DNA of 64,000 nucleotides from Streptococcus anginosus subsp. whileyi MAS624 (GTDB lineage Bacteria; Bacillota; Bacilli; Lactobacillales; Streptococcaceae), in contig NZ_AP013072.1 of assembly GCF_000478925.1 (NCBI RefSeq), forward strand, positions 1,404,501 to 1,468,500. Direction: 5' to 3'. The notes beneath the pieces were generated by a model. That model made no database searches and was not told where the DNA came from. It worked only from the letters and a program-made list of their open reading frames with translations. Shown here in pieces: positions 28,520 through 37,315 of this stretch (positions are counted from its first letter, which is position 1; each line of letters opens with the position of its first letter). Both the position numbers and the translations under genes were made by a program.

Positions 28520-30418
28520 TCACACCTGTTCTGCCACTTCTTCCCACTCTGTCATGGCTGCTTCCTGTCGTTCAGTCAGCTGGTCTAGCTTCTGCTGAAA
28601 CTCCATGAGCTCACTCGCGTCATTGGTCTCCTGCATAGCTGTAGTCAACTCGGTCGTTTGCATCTCCAGCTCTTCGATTTCAGCTTCCAGCTGCTCCAAA
28701 CGGCGAGCTAATTTTCGCGCTTCTTTCTGCGTTTCTTTCTGGAGTTGGTAGTTGGTGACTGGCTGAGGCTGAGTGGGCTCTGATGCAGTAGCTTTCTCCT
28801 CTCTCAAAGCTTCCAGCTCTGCTTTTTTCTCCAGATAATAGTCATAATCGCCCAGATAAAGAGTAGAGCCAGTATCAGAAAGCTCGATAATCTGCGTGGC
28901 AACGCGGTTAATAAAGTAGCGGTCATGGCTAACAAAGAGCAGAGTGCCGTCAAAGTCAATCAAGGCATTCTCCAACACCTCTTTGCTATCAATATCTAGG
29001 TGGTTGGTTGGCTCATCCAGCACCAAGAAATTTTTATTTTCCATAGACAGCTTAGCCAGTAAAAGCCGCGCCCGTTCCCCACCTGACAGCATACTGACAG
29101 ACTTTTTGACATCATCTCCTGAGAAGAGAAAGGCACCTAGACGATTGCGGATTTCCACTTCTGGTGTTAGTTTAAAATCATTCCAAAGTTCGTCCAAGAC
29201 TGAATTGCTCGGTGTCAATCGGCTTTGGGTCTGGTCATAGTAGCCCAGTTCCACATTTGCCCCCAGATGCTCCTGCCCACGGATAAAAGGAATTTGTCCC
29301 ACAATGGACTTGATAAGAGTTGTTTTGCCAATACCATTTGGTCCGACAATAGCTACTGCGTTAAATTTACGAATATCCAGATTGATAGGCTCGGACAACA
29401 CTTGGTTATCATAACCGATAGCCGCATCTTCTACAATCAGAACGACATTTCCAGAAGGTTTAGCCGAGCGAAAGGTCATATTAGCAGAACGGCTGCCTCT
29501 GTCTGGCTTGTCAAGACGCTCCATTTTTTCTAGCTGTTTGCGTCTGGATTGAGCGCGCTTGGTTGTAGATGCCCGAACCAGATTGCGATTAACAAAATCC
29601 TCCAAAGCAGCAATTTCCTTCTGCTGCTTTTCATAATTCTTGGCCTCTGTCAAGAGCTTCTGCTCCTTTTGCTGAACAAAACTAGAGTAATTTCCCACAT
29701 AGCGGTCCAACGAATGCTGGGTCAAGTCCAGCGTCACAGTGGCTACTTTGTCTAGGAAATAACGGTCGTGACTGACGATGATGAGAGTTCCGCTATAGTT
29801 GCTCAAATAGTTCTCCAGCCAAGCAATCGTCTCTATATCTAAATGGTTGGTAGGCTCATCCAGTACCAATAAATCTGGCTTTTCCAACAGCATTTTCGCT
29901 AAAGCCAATCGAGTATTCTGCCCGCCCGAAAGCTCTTCTATCTTCATCTGCCACATAGACTCATCAAACTTAAAACCATTGAGAATTGCACGAATATCTG
30001 CCTCATAGGTAAAGCCACCTGCCTGACGGAAATCCTCTGACAGCTGATCGTACTGAGTCATGAGAGCAGTCAGCTCTTCTCCTGCCAATTCTCCTATTTG
30101 CAGCTCCATCTGACGCAACCTCTTCTCCTGCTGACGCAAGCCATCAAAGACCAGCAGCATCTCGTCATAGATGGTATTCTCCGACTCAAAGTGGCTGTCC
30201 TGAGCCAGATAGGACAGGGAAAGATCTCGTTTTTTATTGATTTGACCAGAAGTAGGCTCTTCCTCACCTACTAAAATCTTGAGCAGGGTTGACTTTCCAG
30301 CTCCATTTTTACCGACTAGGGCAATCCGGTCAGCCTCATCCACCTGCAGGTTAATATTATCAAAAAGAACCTCCCCTGCAAAAGAGCGTTCAATCTTATT
30401 TGCTTGTAAAATAATCAT
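28520..30418 (-). CDS. ABC-F family ATP-binding protein
   Basis: A 632-residue soluble ABC-F protein with two ABC domains and no membrane segments. Domain 1 has GKNGAGKSTLLK, LSGGQNTRLAL and LLVLDEPTNHLDIET. The P-site tRNA-interacting linker contains NRNLVRASTTKRAQSRRKQL. Domain 2 has GPNGIGKTTLIK, LSGGERARLLL and FLVLDEPTNHLDIDS. A Glu-rich C-terminal coiled coil (about residues 540-632) follows. ABC-F proteins act on the ribosome; whether this is a housekeeping factor or confers resistance cannot be told, though its look is of the YdiF-type housekeeping class. The start at 30418 has no ribosome site and lies 6 nt after TATAAT. Confidence 0.92.
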   Translation of the reverse strand: MIILQANKIERSFAGEVLFDNINLQVDEADRIALVGKNGAGKSTLLKILVGEEEPTSGQINKKRDLSLSYLAQDSHFESENTIYDEMLLVFDGLRQQEKRLRQMELQIGELAGEELTALMTQYDQLSEDFRQAGGFTYEADIRAILNGFKFDESMWQMKIEELSGGQNTRLALAKMLLEKPDLLVLDEPTNHLDIETIAWLENYLSNYSGTLIIVSHDRYFLDKVATVTLDLTQHSLDRYVGNYSSFVQQKEQKLLTEAKNYEKQQKEIAALEDFVNRNLVRASTTKRAQSRRKQLEKMERLDKPDRGSRSANMTFRSAKPSGNVVLIVEDAAIGYDNQVLSEPINLDIRKFNAVAIVGPNGIGKTTLIKSIVGQIPFIRGQEHLGANVELGYYDQTQSRLTPSNSVLDELWNDFKLTPEVEIRNRLGAFLFSGDDVKKSVSMLSGGERARLLLAKLSMENKNFLVLDEPTNHLDIDSKEVLENALIDFDGTLLFVSHDRYFINRVATQIIELSDTGSTLYLGDYDYYLEKKAELEALREEKATASEPTQPQPVTNYQLQKETQKEARKLARRLEQLEAEIEELEMQTTELTTAMQETNDASELMEFQQKLDQLTERQEAAMTEWEEVAEQV

Positions 30419-30424
30419 AAACCT

Positions 30425-30430
30425 ATTATA
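30425..30430 (-). promoter_or_regulatory. Extended -10 of the ABC-F gene, 6 nt before the start codon
   Basis: TGCTATAAT on the minus strand is followed by AGGTTT and then the ATG, leaving no room for a 5' leader. Confidence 0.6.
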
Positions 30431-30492
30431 GCAGATTCCTATCTCAACTGCTATCTTAGAAAACAAAAATACGGTTCATTTCGACCGCATTT

Positions 30493-30858
30493 TCATTTAA
30501 AGCTACTTAAAATTTCTTGATTTTGCATCACAAGGTAAACACCTAATAGAATAATCAAAGCAAAAAGCCCTAATTTGATGATTCCTTTTACAAAACGAAT
30601 GACCCAAAGAATTATCATCGAACCAATCAACCACATCACAGCTGAATGATTGAAAAATCCTTGAATAGCTTGACTATTTTGACCAAAGAAATTCTGAATG
30701 GACACAGGAACATGTTCCTGCCATGCAGCTGTAACACCGATATGATTGGCAATATCAGAACCACTTTGCCATAGCCAGGCAAAAATGCTAGAATTAAAGA
30801 CAAACAAGAAAACTTGCTCTGGGAAACGTCTAATGATTTTAAAGATACTTCTTATCAT
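30493..30858 (-). CDS. Hypothetical membrane protein paired with a matrixin protease
   Basis: A 121-residue protein I do not recognise. A basic start (MIRSIFKIIRRFPEQVF) leads into a hydrophobic stretch, and two further hydrophobic segments (about residues 75-90 and 92-112, GLFALIILLGVYLVM) suggest a membrane protein. Its ATG is one base from the stop codon of the protease gene upstream (TAGCATG), so it is very probably co-translated and may be a partner of that protease. Confidence 0.6.
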   Translation of the reverse strand: MIRSIFKIIRRFPEQVFLFVFNSSIFAWLWQSGSDIANHIGVTAAWQEHVPVSIQNFFGQNSQAIQGFFNHSAVMWLIGSMIILWVIRFVKGIIKLGLFALIILLGVYLVMQNQEILSSFK

Positions 30859-30859
30859 G

Positions 30860-31564
30860 CTATGCTTGATACAACTCCTTTACTGCTTGAACATCTACTG
30901 CTTGAATCCCGTAAAACGAGCCAGAAGATTGCATGACGGATTTTTCTTCATTATGCTCCAATCCAATCGCATGTCCCAGTTCGTGTTCTGCTGTGTTTAC
31001 GATTCGCTCATAAGAGTAGCCATATTGACTATTCAATAGATAGTAACGATTTAGTCGAACCGTTACATTTGTGAAGCGTTTCGTCAATAAATTAGTTTGT
31101 GATTCTGCCTCACCTGCCGCACTCACCGTACCATCATTCATCTCTGTCGCCACAATATTGGCTTGATTTTTATCATTTACAATCTGAAAAGTAAAAGCAC
31201 CTGTTTGATTCCAAGCACGAATGGCTTCTTGATAAGCTGAGCGAAATGTCTCATCTTGTGTATCTATATAAACCGTAGCGCTTGCTGTGTCCCATCGGAC
31301 ACCAGACGCTTGATGAACATGATTGTCCGATAGCTGTTTGGTCAGGTCTTTCACATTTTGCCCGACGCCTAGCTGACTATCCTGTCCACTTACATATCGA
31401 TAAATTTGACTGACATCTTGCTGAAGTGTTGTCGAAAAACTGCTTTTAGAAGGACTCATGATATACAAGATTCCGACTAAAAAGAGTGCTGTTAATGCAA
31501 GACTATAAACTAAACGCCATATCAAGCGCAACAGCGCTGAAAATATTCGAAATATAAACCTCAT
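30860..31564 (-). CDS. Membrane-anchored matrixin-type zinc metalloprotease (M10)
   Basis: A 234-residue protein with an N-terminal membrane anchor (about residues 10-34) and an extracellular metalloprotease domain. EHELGHAIGLEH is the HExxHxxGxxH zinc motif of matrixins (about residues 189-199), and SVMQSS just after it supplies the Met-turn methionine. The region RWDTASATVYIDTQDETFRSAYQEAIRAWNQTGAFTF matches the family core. The substrate is unknown, but location implies a surface target. There is no obvious pro-peptide cysteine switch. GGAGGGAAGT precedes the ATG, and the next gene is translationally adjacent. Confidence 0.85.
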   Translation of the reverse strand: MRFIFRIFSALLRLIWRLVYSLALTALFLVGILYIMSPSKSSFSTTLQQDVSQIYRYVSGQDSQLGVGQNVKDLTKQLSDNHVHQASGVRWDTASATVYIDTQDETFRSAYQEAIRAWNQTGAFTFQIVNDKNQANIVATEMNDGTVSAAGEAESQTNLLTKRFTNVTVRLNRYYLLNSQYGYSYERIVNTAEHELGHAIGLEHNEEKSVMQSSGSFYGIQAVDVQAVKELYQA

Positions 31565-31708
31565 ACTTCCCTCCTAATCTCAAATGTAAAGAGTAAGTAT
31601 AATGAGATTCGCTTAAAAATTTCTTAACATAGAGAACTGTAAAAGAAAGAATAAAATATTGACAAAAAAATGTAAATTGCTGTCAAAAAAGTCATCTCTC
31701 AAGCAACT

Positions 31709-32500
31709 TTAGGATAAGCGCTCCTCCACTTCAAAATCAATCGGCAACCATTTCAGAAATTCTTCTAGTTGATTTTCCCAATAATACCACTCATGCTTTC
31801 CCGGATTATGATGATAGGTGATATCTAAGCCACATTCGCGCAATTGTTTAACAGCTACTTCATTTGCTTGATAAAGAAAATCCTGCTCCCCACACCAAGC
31901 GTAAAATTTAGTCTTTTTATCTGACTTCTTTGCCATTGTCGTCAAAAAATGCCGCTTGACATCAGCTGCTTTCAAATCGCCAAACACACCTTGCCAATAG
32001 TTGAGCGTCCCACCTGGAAGTTCTTCTATGTCCACATCATCTAGACCGAGCCCAATAGCGCCTGAAAATGACCCTGCATAAGAGAATCGATCTGTCGTCA
32101 AGGCTATTTTATAAGCCCCATAACCTCCCATTGACAGACCTGCAATAAATGTTTTCTCCCGTTTCCGACTCATATTGGGGAAGAATCGCTGCATAACCTC
32201 AGGCAATTCTTTTGCTATGGCATCATAATAATTCAATCCATAAGCAGTATTGGTGTACCAAGCAAGATCTGTTGACGGCATAATGACAATTAAATTTGTA
32301 TGGCGCAGTAAACGCTCAATATTCGTCCGTTTTCGCCACGAATTTTCATTGCCTCCCATGCCGTGCAAAAGGTAAAGAACGGGAATATCCATATCTGCTA
32401 TCTGACTGGGGGCTACTGCATCCGCATCAGGATAGATGACATTGACACGACGCTCCATTTCTAGTACTGCTGAATGATATTCTATTTCAAAAAATGCCAT
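31709..32500 (-). CDS. estA: Tributyrin-type esterase (EstA)
   Basis: A 263-residue alpha/beta hydrolase of the esterase D / EstA group that hydrolyses short-chain acyl esters. [15 protein letters not shown] is the oxyanion region, [11 protein letters not shown] is the nucleophile elbow (Ser about residue 121), and [12 protein letters not shown] holds the catalytic His. No signal peptide is seen. AAAGGAG precedes the ATG. It is downstream of the RNase J2 gene in the same orientation, the same pairing I know from pneumococcus, separated by a hairpin. Confidence 0.9.
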   Translation of the reverse strand: MAFFEIEYHSAVLEMERRVNVIYPDADAVAPSQIADMDIPVLYLLHGMGGNENSWRKRTNIERLLRHTNLIVIMPSTDLAWYTNTAYGLNYYDAIAKELPEVMQRFFPNMSRKREKTFIAGLSMGGYGAYKIALTTDRFSYAGSFSGAIGLGLDDVDIEELPGGTLNYWQGVFGDLKAADVKRHFLTTMAKKSDKKTKFYAWCGEQDFLYQANEVAVKQLRECGLDITYHHNPGKHEWYYWENQLEEFLKWLPIDFEVEERLS

Positions 32501-32532
32501 TTTTTCTCCTTTTAATATAAGTGTAAGAAAGG

Positions 32533-32568
32533 GGTTGGAACAAACGTCCTGACCCCACGATTTTTGTA
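32533..32568 (-). terminator. Terminator-like hairpin after rnjB
   Basis: On the minus strand GGGGTC.AGGA pairs with TCC.AACCCC and is followed by TTTCTT, about 30 nt after the rnjB stop. Confidence 0.55.
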
Positions 32569-32597
32569 ACTATATAAAATGTGCTAATTTAACCTAC

Positions 32598-34259
32598 TTA
32601 ACGCACTTCCATTACAACAGGTAAAATTGCCGGACGACGTTTGGTTTGCTCAAAGAGATATTTCGCAAGATTGTCACGCACCGAGCCTTTCAACTCACTC
32701 CAGTCAAAATTATCTTTTGCAAGGTAATCTTCAACTGTTTTATTGATTAAGTCAGCACTCTCACGCAAAATATCACGGCTTTTCTTGACATAAACAAATC
32801 CACGTGTATGAACCTTGGCTTTGGAAATAATCTTCTTGTCACGACGGTTCACCGTAATGGCGACGATAAAGATACCGTCTTCAGACAGAACTTTACGGTC
32901 ACGAAGAACGATATTTCCGACATCACCAATCGCATTTCCATCAATCATGACATCACCAGAAGATACCGCACCAGAAGGTACAAAATCACCCTTTTCATAT
33001 TCCATAATGCTACCACGTTTTGGAATAAAAATGTTCTCTGGCAACATACCAATTGCCATTGCAGCTTTAGCATGTGCTGCCAATTCACGATATTCTCCTT
33101 GAATTGGGAACAAGAATTTCGGCTGCAAGAGGTTTAACATCAATTGCAAATCGCGCTCATTTCCATGTCCAGACACTCGTAAATCTTGCGTAATTAGTTT
33201 GACAACACCACCTGCTTGGTAGATCATGTTTTCCACACGCGCCACCAAAGCTTCTTTTGCGATAGACGGTGTTGTAACAATATAAACCAAATCGCCTTCT
33301 TTGATTTCTACATAACGGTGACGTCCGATAGACATCTTGCGCAAGCCATTGATTGGCTCACCCATACGCCCAGTTTCCAAAATAATCAACTCATGATCTT
33401 CAAACTTGGACATTTCTTTTGCCTTGATTAGCAAACGTTCGTCCACGAGTGATAATTTCTTCAAGCGAATAGCAGTACGAACGATATTTTCAATGTCAAA
33501 CCCCGTCAGCACAACACGACGACCTGTCCTAGCAGCAGCTTCAAAAACCTGTTGAATACGAGAAAGATTGCTTGCAACCGCTGCAACTATGACGCGTCCA
33601 TTCCAATCACCAATCGTATCGGTGATTTCTTTGCCGACTTCACTTTCACTCGCCACTTGAATACTACTATCTGCATTTGCAGAATCACTAAGAAGAGCTA
33701 GAACACCTTCTCGACCAATTTCTGCTAAACGCGTAAAATCTGTTGCATAAGACTGACTAGCCGTTTGGTCAAACTTAAAATCACCCGTATAAACAATATT
33801 TCCCTCAGACGTTTTCAAAACAATCCCTAAACTCTCTGGAATGGAATGCGTTGTTTTAAAGAAAGATACAACTGTACCTCCAAAATCAATCTCTGTGTCT
33901 TCATCAATCACATGAAAATCATTGAACTTTTTGACCGTATCATTTCCTTTGACAAATAACTTAGCCAACTCAATCGTCAATTCTGAGCCAAATACAGGGA
34001 CTTTCGTTTCAGCTAATAAATAAGGCAAGGCACCAATTGCATCCGCATGCCCGTGTGTCAAAAATACCCCTGCAATACGGTCCTTATTTTCAAACAAATA
34101 GTCCATATTTGGAATGACAAAATCCACACCAAGCTGTTCATTTTCCGGATACTTTAATCCGACATCCAGGACGAAAATAGATTCATCCACTTCAGCGATG
34201 TAAAGATTTTTTCCATTCTCACGTACGCCACCTAAAGCAATCAATTTAATATTGCTCAT
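32598..34259 (-). CDS. rnjB: Ribonuclease J2
   Basis: RNase J2 (553 aa) is a metallo-beta-lactamase/beta-CASP ribonuclease that works with RNase J1 in mRNA decay and rRNA processing. The metal motif reads LTHGHADAIGALPYLL: the final His of HxHxDH is replaced by Ala, as expected of the catalytically weak J2 paralogue rather than J1. VYTGDFKFDQT, LLSDSANAD, the beta-CASP domain (TGRRVVLTGFDIENI, ILETGRMGEP) and RVSGHG follow. It has a strong promoter and an AAAAGGAG site. estA lies downstream. Confidence 0.92.
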   Translation of the reverse strand: MSNIKLIALGGVRENGKNLYIAEVDESIFVLDVGLKYPENEQLGVDFVIPNMDYLFENKDRIAGVFLTHGHADAIGALPYLLAETKVPVFGSELTIELAKLFVKGNDTVKKFNDFHVIDEDTEIDFGGTVVSFFKTTHSIPESLGIVLKTSEGNIVYTGDFKFDQTASQSYATDFTRLAEIGREGVLALLSDSANADSSIQVASESEVGKEITDTIGDWNGRVIVAAVASNLSRIQQVFEAAARTGRRVVLTGFDIENIVRTAIRLKKLSLVDERLLIKAKEMSKFEDHELIILETGRMGEPINGLRKMSIGRHRYVEIKEGDLVYIVTTPSIAKEALVARVENMIYQAGGVVKLITQDLRVSGHGNERDLQLMLNLLQPKFLFPIQGEYRELAAHAKAAMAIGMLPENIFIPKRGSIMEYEKGDFVPSGAVSSGDVMIDGNAIGDVGNIVLRDRKVLSEDGIFIVAITVNRRDKKIISKAKVHTRGFVYVKKSRDILRESADLINKTVEDYLAKDNFDWSELKGSVRDNLAKYLFEQTKRRPAILPVVMEVR

Positions 34260-34346
34260 TGATTCTCCTTTTCAAATTTTTTTACTAACGGTCCTTGGAA
34301 TCCCAAGTCGAATTACAGTTTTGCAAATCTTTTGCATATCCAATTT

Positions 34347-34375
34347 ATTATACTACTTTTCATGATTTTTTTCAA
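34347..34375 (-). promoter_or_regulatory. Promoter of rnjB
   Basis: The minus strand has TTGAAA (34375-34370), a 17-nt spacer and TATAAT (34352-34347). Confidence 0.8.
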
Positions 34376-34388
34376 AGAACAGAGCATA

Positions 34389-34430
34389 CAAAAAACTCCT
34401 AGTTACTGTATATCTACAGAAAGCTAGGAG
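34389..34430 (-). terminator. Terminator of the candidate small RNA
   Basis: The minus strand forms CTCCTAG...CTAGGAG enclosing a second hairpin CTGTA-GATA-TACAG, followed by TTTTTT. It lies upstream of and in the same direction as the rnjB promoter, with no protein gene before it. Confidence 0.85.
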
Positions 34431-34836
34431 CCGTCTCTATTTGCTAATAAGTGATAGATAGACTTTCAGAAAGTAATTATCTGAAAAGAGATTCTTATGA
34501 TGATTCCATCGTTATTTTATTAAAGAATGATTTTCTTGTCCACAATATATCAAAAACAAGTTTTTTCATCTAAAACAATAGCGGTTTTATACCAAAGCGT
34601 GAAAATCATTAAAAAGCTTCTACCGACTGCATCAAATAACATTCTTATTTATTCTTACTTTGCGTTCTTTATACGCGATGCAATTCTACAAACCACTACA
34701 TGACATCTTCAGAAATATTTATCAAATACCTCCAATTAAGAAAAACAATTAGCAAATAGAAACTAATACATCATAAACGATTTAAAATATGAACGTTCCG
34801 ATACCCATTGGAATCAGCCCTTTCTTATCTTTCTTT
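34389..34836 (-). ncRNA. Candidate CcpA-controlled small RNA or peptide leader (~450 nt)
   Basis: Between the U32 gene terminator and the rnjB promoter lies a complete transcription unit without a convincing ORF. It has a -35/-10 pair with 17-nt spacing, a cre-like operator over the -35, and a two-hairpin terminator 450 nt downstream. Only tiny frames with starts exist, for example an 8-codon ATG frame near 34810 after AAGAAAGGG and a TTG frame after GGAGGT near 34728. Hallmarks of tmRNA, RNase P RNA and SRP RNA are absent. A decayed gene is the main alternative. Confidence 0.5.
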
Positions 34837-34842
34837 AATTAT

Positions 34843-34871
34843 ATTGTACACCTTCTTTTTTAAAAAAGCAA
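34843..34871 (-). promoter_or_regulatory. Promoter of the candidate small RNA
   Basis: The minus strand has TTGCTT (34871-34866), a 17-nt spacer and TACAAT (34848-34843); a second TATAAT overlaps at 34843-34838. Confidence 0.7.
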
Positions 34872-34881
34872 GCGTTTACAT
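34867..34881 (-). promoter_or_regulatory. cre-like catabolite operator
   Basis: ATGTAAACGCTTGCT on the minus strand fits the CcpA consensus WTGNAANCGNWNNCW at every fixed position and covers the -35, a position expected to repress. Confidence 0.65.
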
Positions 34882-34908
34882 CAAAATTTTTAAAATATTT
34901 TTTGCAAA

Positions 34909-34943
34909 TGAAAAGAGGTAGAATTAACCATTCAAACCTCTTC
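34909..34943 (-). terminator. Terminator of the U32 protein gene
   Basis: The minus strand forms AAGAGGT-loop-ACCTCTTTT 15-40 nt after the stop codon. Confidence 0.75.
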
Positions 34944-34956
34944 TCAATGTGGATTT

Positions 34957-36243
34957 TTATGCCCGTACTGTGACACTTATGCCGTCTTCTTTATAAAGAT
35001 TTATCAAACCTTCTTTACGACTACGTACCATATCACCTGGATAAACCGGATGTGGCAAGGAAATCGTCAATAGTTCCATCGGATTTGGAGCCCGATCAAT
35101 TTTATTTCCATCTGAATCGTGTAAATCTGTAATGACTGCATCAAAATGACGGAAACCAGGACCATAAAACTCAACTGGGTCGCCCTCGTTAATGACATTT
35201 CGTTGCCGAATAGTCGCTGTTTGCGTATCAGGGTCATAAGCCACCACTTCTGCCACAAATTTATATTGCGGAATTTTGCGGCGTGCTCCAAAAAGCTGCT
35301 CATTTTCAGTCGGTGTATGATAATAAAATCCTGTCGCCAACTCACGTTGCGCAACTTTCCACATTTCATCTACTAAATCTTGCTTGATTGCTTCAAACTT
35401 TTTAGGACTTTCAAGATAAGCATCTACTGCCGCCTTGTAACAATTTGAAACAGTAGATACATAGTGAATAGACTTCATACGTCCTTCAATTTTCAAGCTG
35501 TCTACTCCATTTTCAATCATATCTGGAATATGGTCAATCATGGACATATCCACAGCCGACATAGAAAATTCTTCTGGAATTTCGCCTTTTAAGCTCTTGT
35601 GCTCTTGTCCAAAGGGCATATCGTAGAGATCATATTTCCAGCGGCAAGATTGAGAGCAGCCCCCCCGATTGGCATCCCGCATGCTCATATGATTGGACAA
35701 AGTACAACGTCCTGAGTAGGAAATACACATAGCACCATGAACAAAAGCTTCAATCTCCACATCGGTATGTTTGCGGATTTCTGCTAGTTCTTCCATAGAA
35801 ACCTCACGCGCCAAAACGACACGTGTCAACCCCAAATCTTTCCAAAATTCTAAGGTTTCATAGTTTGTTGCGCTAGCTTGTGTTGACAAGTGTACTTCCA
35901 AACCTGGCGCTTCTGTACAAGCAATGGCAATCAATGCTGGGTCAGATACGATAACGGCAGAAATGCCAATATCTCGCAAAGTGCGGAACCATTCCCCAGC
36001 TCCTTCTTCATTTCCTTCGTGGGTTACCATGTTCGCAGCCACATAGACTTTTGCGCCATGTTCACGAGCAAATTGAACGCCCTCTTCCATTTCTTCAAAC
36101 GTAAAATTTCCAGCACGACTGCGCAAACCATAGGCTTGTCCGCCAATGTAGACAGCATCCGCTCCATAGCGAATGGCGACTTTTAATTTTTCCAACGTTC
36201 CAGCAGGCGCCAGAACTTCTGGTCTTTTCAAAGTTTTTGTCAT
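34957..36243 (-). CDS. U32 family peptidase-like protein (YrrO/TrhP type)
   Basis: A 428-residue U32 protein. RPEVLAPAGTLEKLKVAIRYGADAVYIGG, VHGAMCISYSGRC, NHMSMRDANRGGCSQSCRW and SLKIEGRMKS are the U32 signature with its conserved cysteines. Members once annotated as collagenases are now linked to tRNA wobble-uridine hydroxylation (TrhP/YrrN-YrrO); that role is inference for this copy. Start 36243 (MTKTLKRPEV) is preferred to an ATG six codons earlier because the conserved protein begins there. It is followed upstream by a second, shorter U32 gene, the usual YrrN-YrrO-like pair. Confidence 0.9.
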   Translation of the reverse strand: MTKTLKRPEVLAPAGTLEKLKVAIRYGADAVYIGGQAYGLRSRAGNFTFEEMEEGVQFAREHGAKVYVAANMVTHEGNEEGAGEWFRTLRDIGISAVIVSDPALIAIACTEAPGLEVHLSTQASATNYETLEFWKDLGLTRVVLAREVSMEELAEIRKHTDVEIEAFVHGAMCISYSGRCTLSNHMSMRDANRGGCSQSCRWKYDLYDMPFGQEHKSLKGEIPEEFSMSAVDMSMIDHIPDMIENGVDSLKIEGRMKSIHYVSTVSNCYKAAVDAYLESPKKFEAIKQDLVDEMWKVAQRELATGFYYHTPTENEQLFGARRKIPQYKFVAEVVAYDPDTQTATIRQRNVINEGDPVEFYGPGFRHFDAVITDLHDSDGNKIDRAPNPMELLTISLPHPVYPGDMVRSRKEGLINLYKEDGISVTVRA

Positions 36244-36373
36244 ATTCTCGCTCTTTTCCATATTCTAATACTTAGCCTTTTTATTTTATAGCAAAAAGGG
36301 CTTGAAAGCAAACTAAAGGTAGCAGATTGTGAATGTTAAACAAGCAGTCACAACTCGCGACCACCTGTATTCC

Positions 36374-37303
36374 TTATTTCACCTGATCTGGATCATATTC
36401 ATAAAATCCAGTATCCAAGAAACGATTATTTGGATGCAATTGATGAACCTGCTCATCCAAAAGGAAAGCCTGATCATGTGTAAATTGATTGGTCTCAATC
36501 AACTCACGTGCTTGCACAAAAAGTTGAGCAATTTCAACAAAATTGTGTCCCGGCGTATAAATCCCTTCTAATTTCCAATGTGTAAAGCCATGTTCTACCA
36601 ACTCTCCAAGTTTCGTCATCATATCCAAGTCATTATTTGCAAAAATATGCGTCCCATGATTGTCCTCAAAAATAGAATAATGGCTATCTGGGTCACTCGG
36701 CTCTGCAAGGAATAAATCACGCTCACGACTCTTTTCGTCATCAATATGAGTGAAATTATAATAATTCTGCAAAAGTGGACGCTTAGAGTGATGAATGACG
36801 CTAGCGCCATAAACTAAAATCTCAACAGGAATTTCTAAAATATCTTGCATTTTAAATAGTTCAGCAGATGGGATTTCACGCGCTAGAACTGCCTCAGAAG
36901 CGCCAGCTTTTTGCCCCCAGAAGTTTACTTGACGACTGCTAGCAACCATAGTCGAGGCATCATAAATCGTCTTAAACGGATAACCGTCACGTTTTAACAC
37001 ATAAAAAACTCCAGCATCTCCCACAGTAATATAATCTGCCTGAATATCCACTAAAAAATCTAGAAATGGCTTGATTTTATTCATCATTTCCTGATGCATC
37101 AAAGCATTGACAGCAACTGTCAACTTTTTGTCTGCCTCATGTACAAGGGCTGCAATCTGCCGCAATTCATCATAAGAAAAAGTATGGGGTAACCGAAGAC
37201 CATACTCTTTTTCACCTACATAAATGCGATCTACGCCTGCTTCTAAAAGCTCTTTTACTTGTTCAACGCTCTCAGCTGTCGCTGTAATGATAATCTTTTT
37301 CAT
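36374..37303 (-). CDS. U32 family protein, shorter partner (YrrN-like)
   Basis: A 309-residue U32-related protein without the large cysteine-rich insertion of its neighbour. IIITATAESVEQVKELLEAGVDRIYVGEKEYGLRLP opens the barrel; DYITVGDAGVFYVLK, ASTMVASSRQVNFWGQKAGASEAVLAREIP and GASVIHHSKRPLLQNYYNF are recognisable. In Firmicutes such pairs (YrrN/YrrO) are associated with tRNA 5-hydroxyuridine formation; this is inference here. The start at 37303 lacks a ribosome site and lies 6 nt after TATAAT, so the mRNA is probably leaderless. Confidence 0.85.
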   Translation of the reverse strand: MKKIIITATAESVEQVKELLEAGVDRIYVGEKEYGLRLPHTFSYDELRQIAALVHEADKKLTVAVNALMHQEMMNKIKPFLDFLVDIQADYITVGDAGVFYVLKRDGYPFKTIYDASTMVASSRQVNFWGQKAGASEAVLAREIPSAELFKMQDILEIPVEILVYGASVIHHSKRPLLQNYYNFTHIDDEKSRERDLFLAEPSDPDSHYSIFEDNHGTHIFANNDLDMMTKLGELVEHGFTHWKLEGIYTPGHNFVEIAQLFVQARELIETNQFTHDQAFLLDEQVHQLHPNNRFLDTGFYEYDPDQVK

Positions 37304-37309
37304 AGCAAA

Positions 37310-37315
37310 ATTATA
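37310..37315 (-). promoter_or_regulatory. Extended -10 of the shorter U32 gene, 6 nt before the start codon
   Basis: TGTTATAAT on the minus strand is followed by TTTGCT and the ATG at 37303. Confidence 0.6.

Noticed and set aside
28214..28588. A 124-codon plus-strand open frame across the tandem repeat and the ABC-F 3' end.
   Set aside because: No ribosome site, composition follows the repeat period, and its last third is antisense to a certain gene.
34389..34836. The orphan RNA as tmRNA, RNase P RNA, SRP RNA or 6S RNA.
   Set aside because: The characteristic conserved blocks of those RNAs are absent, and the length and cre control do not fit.
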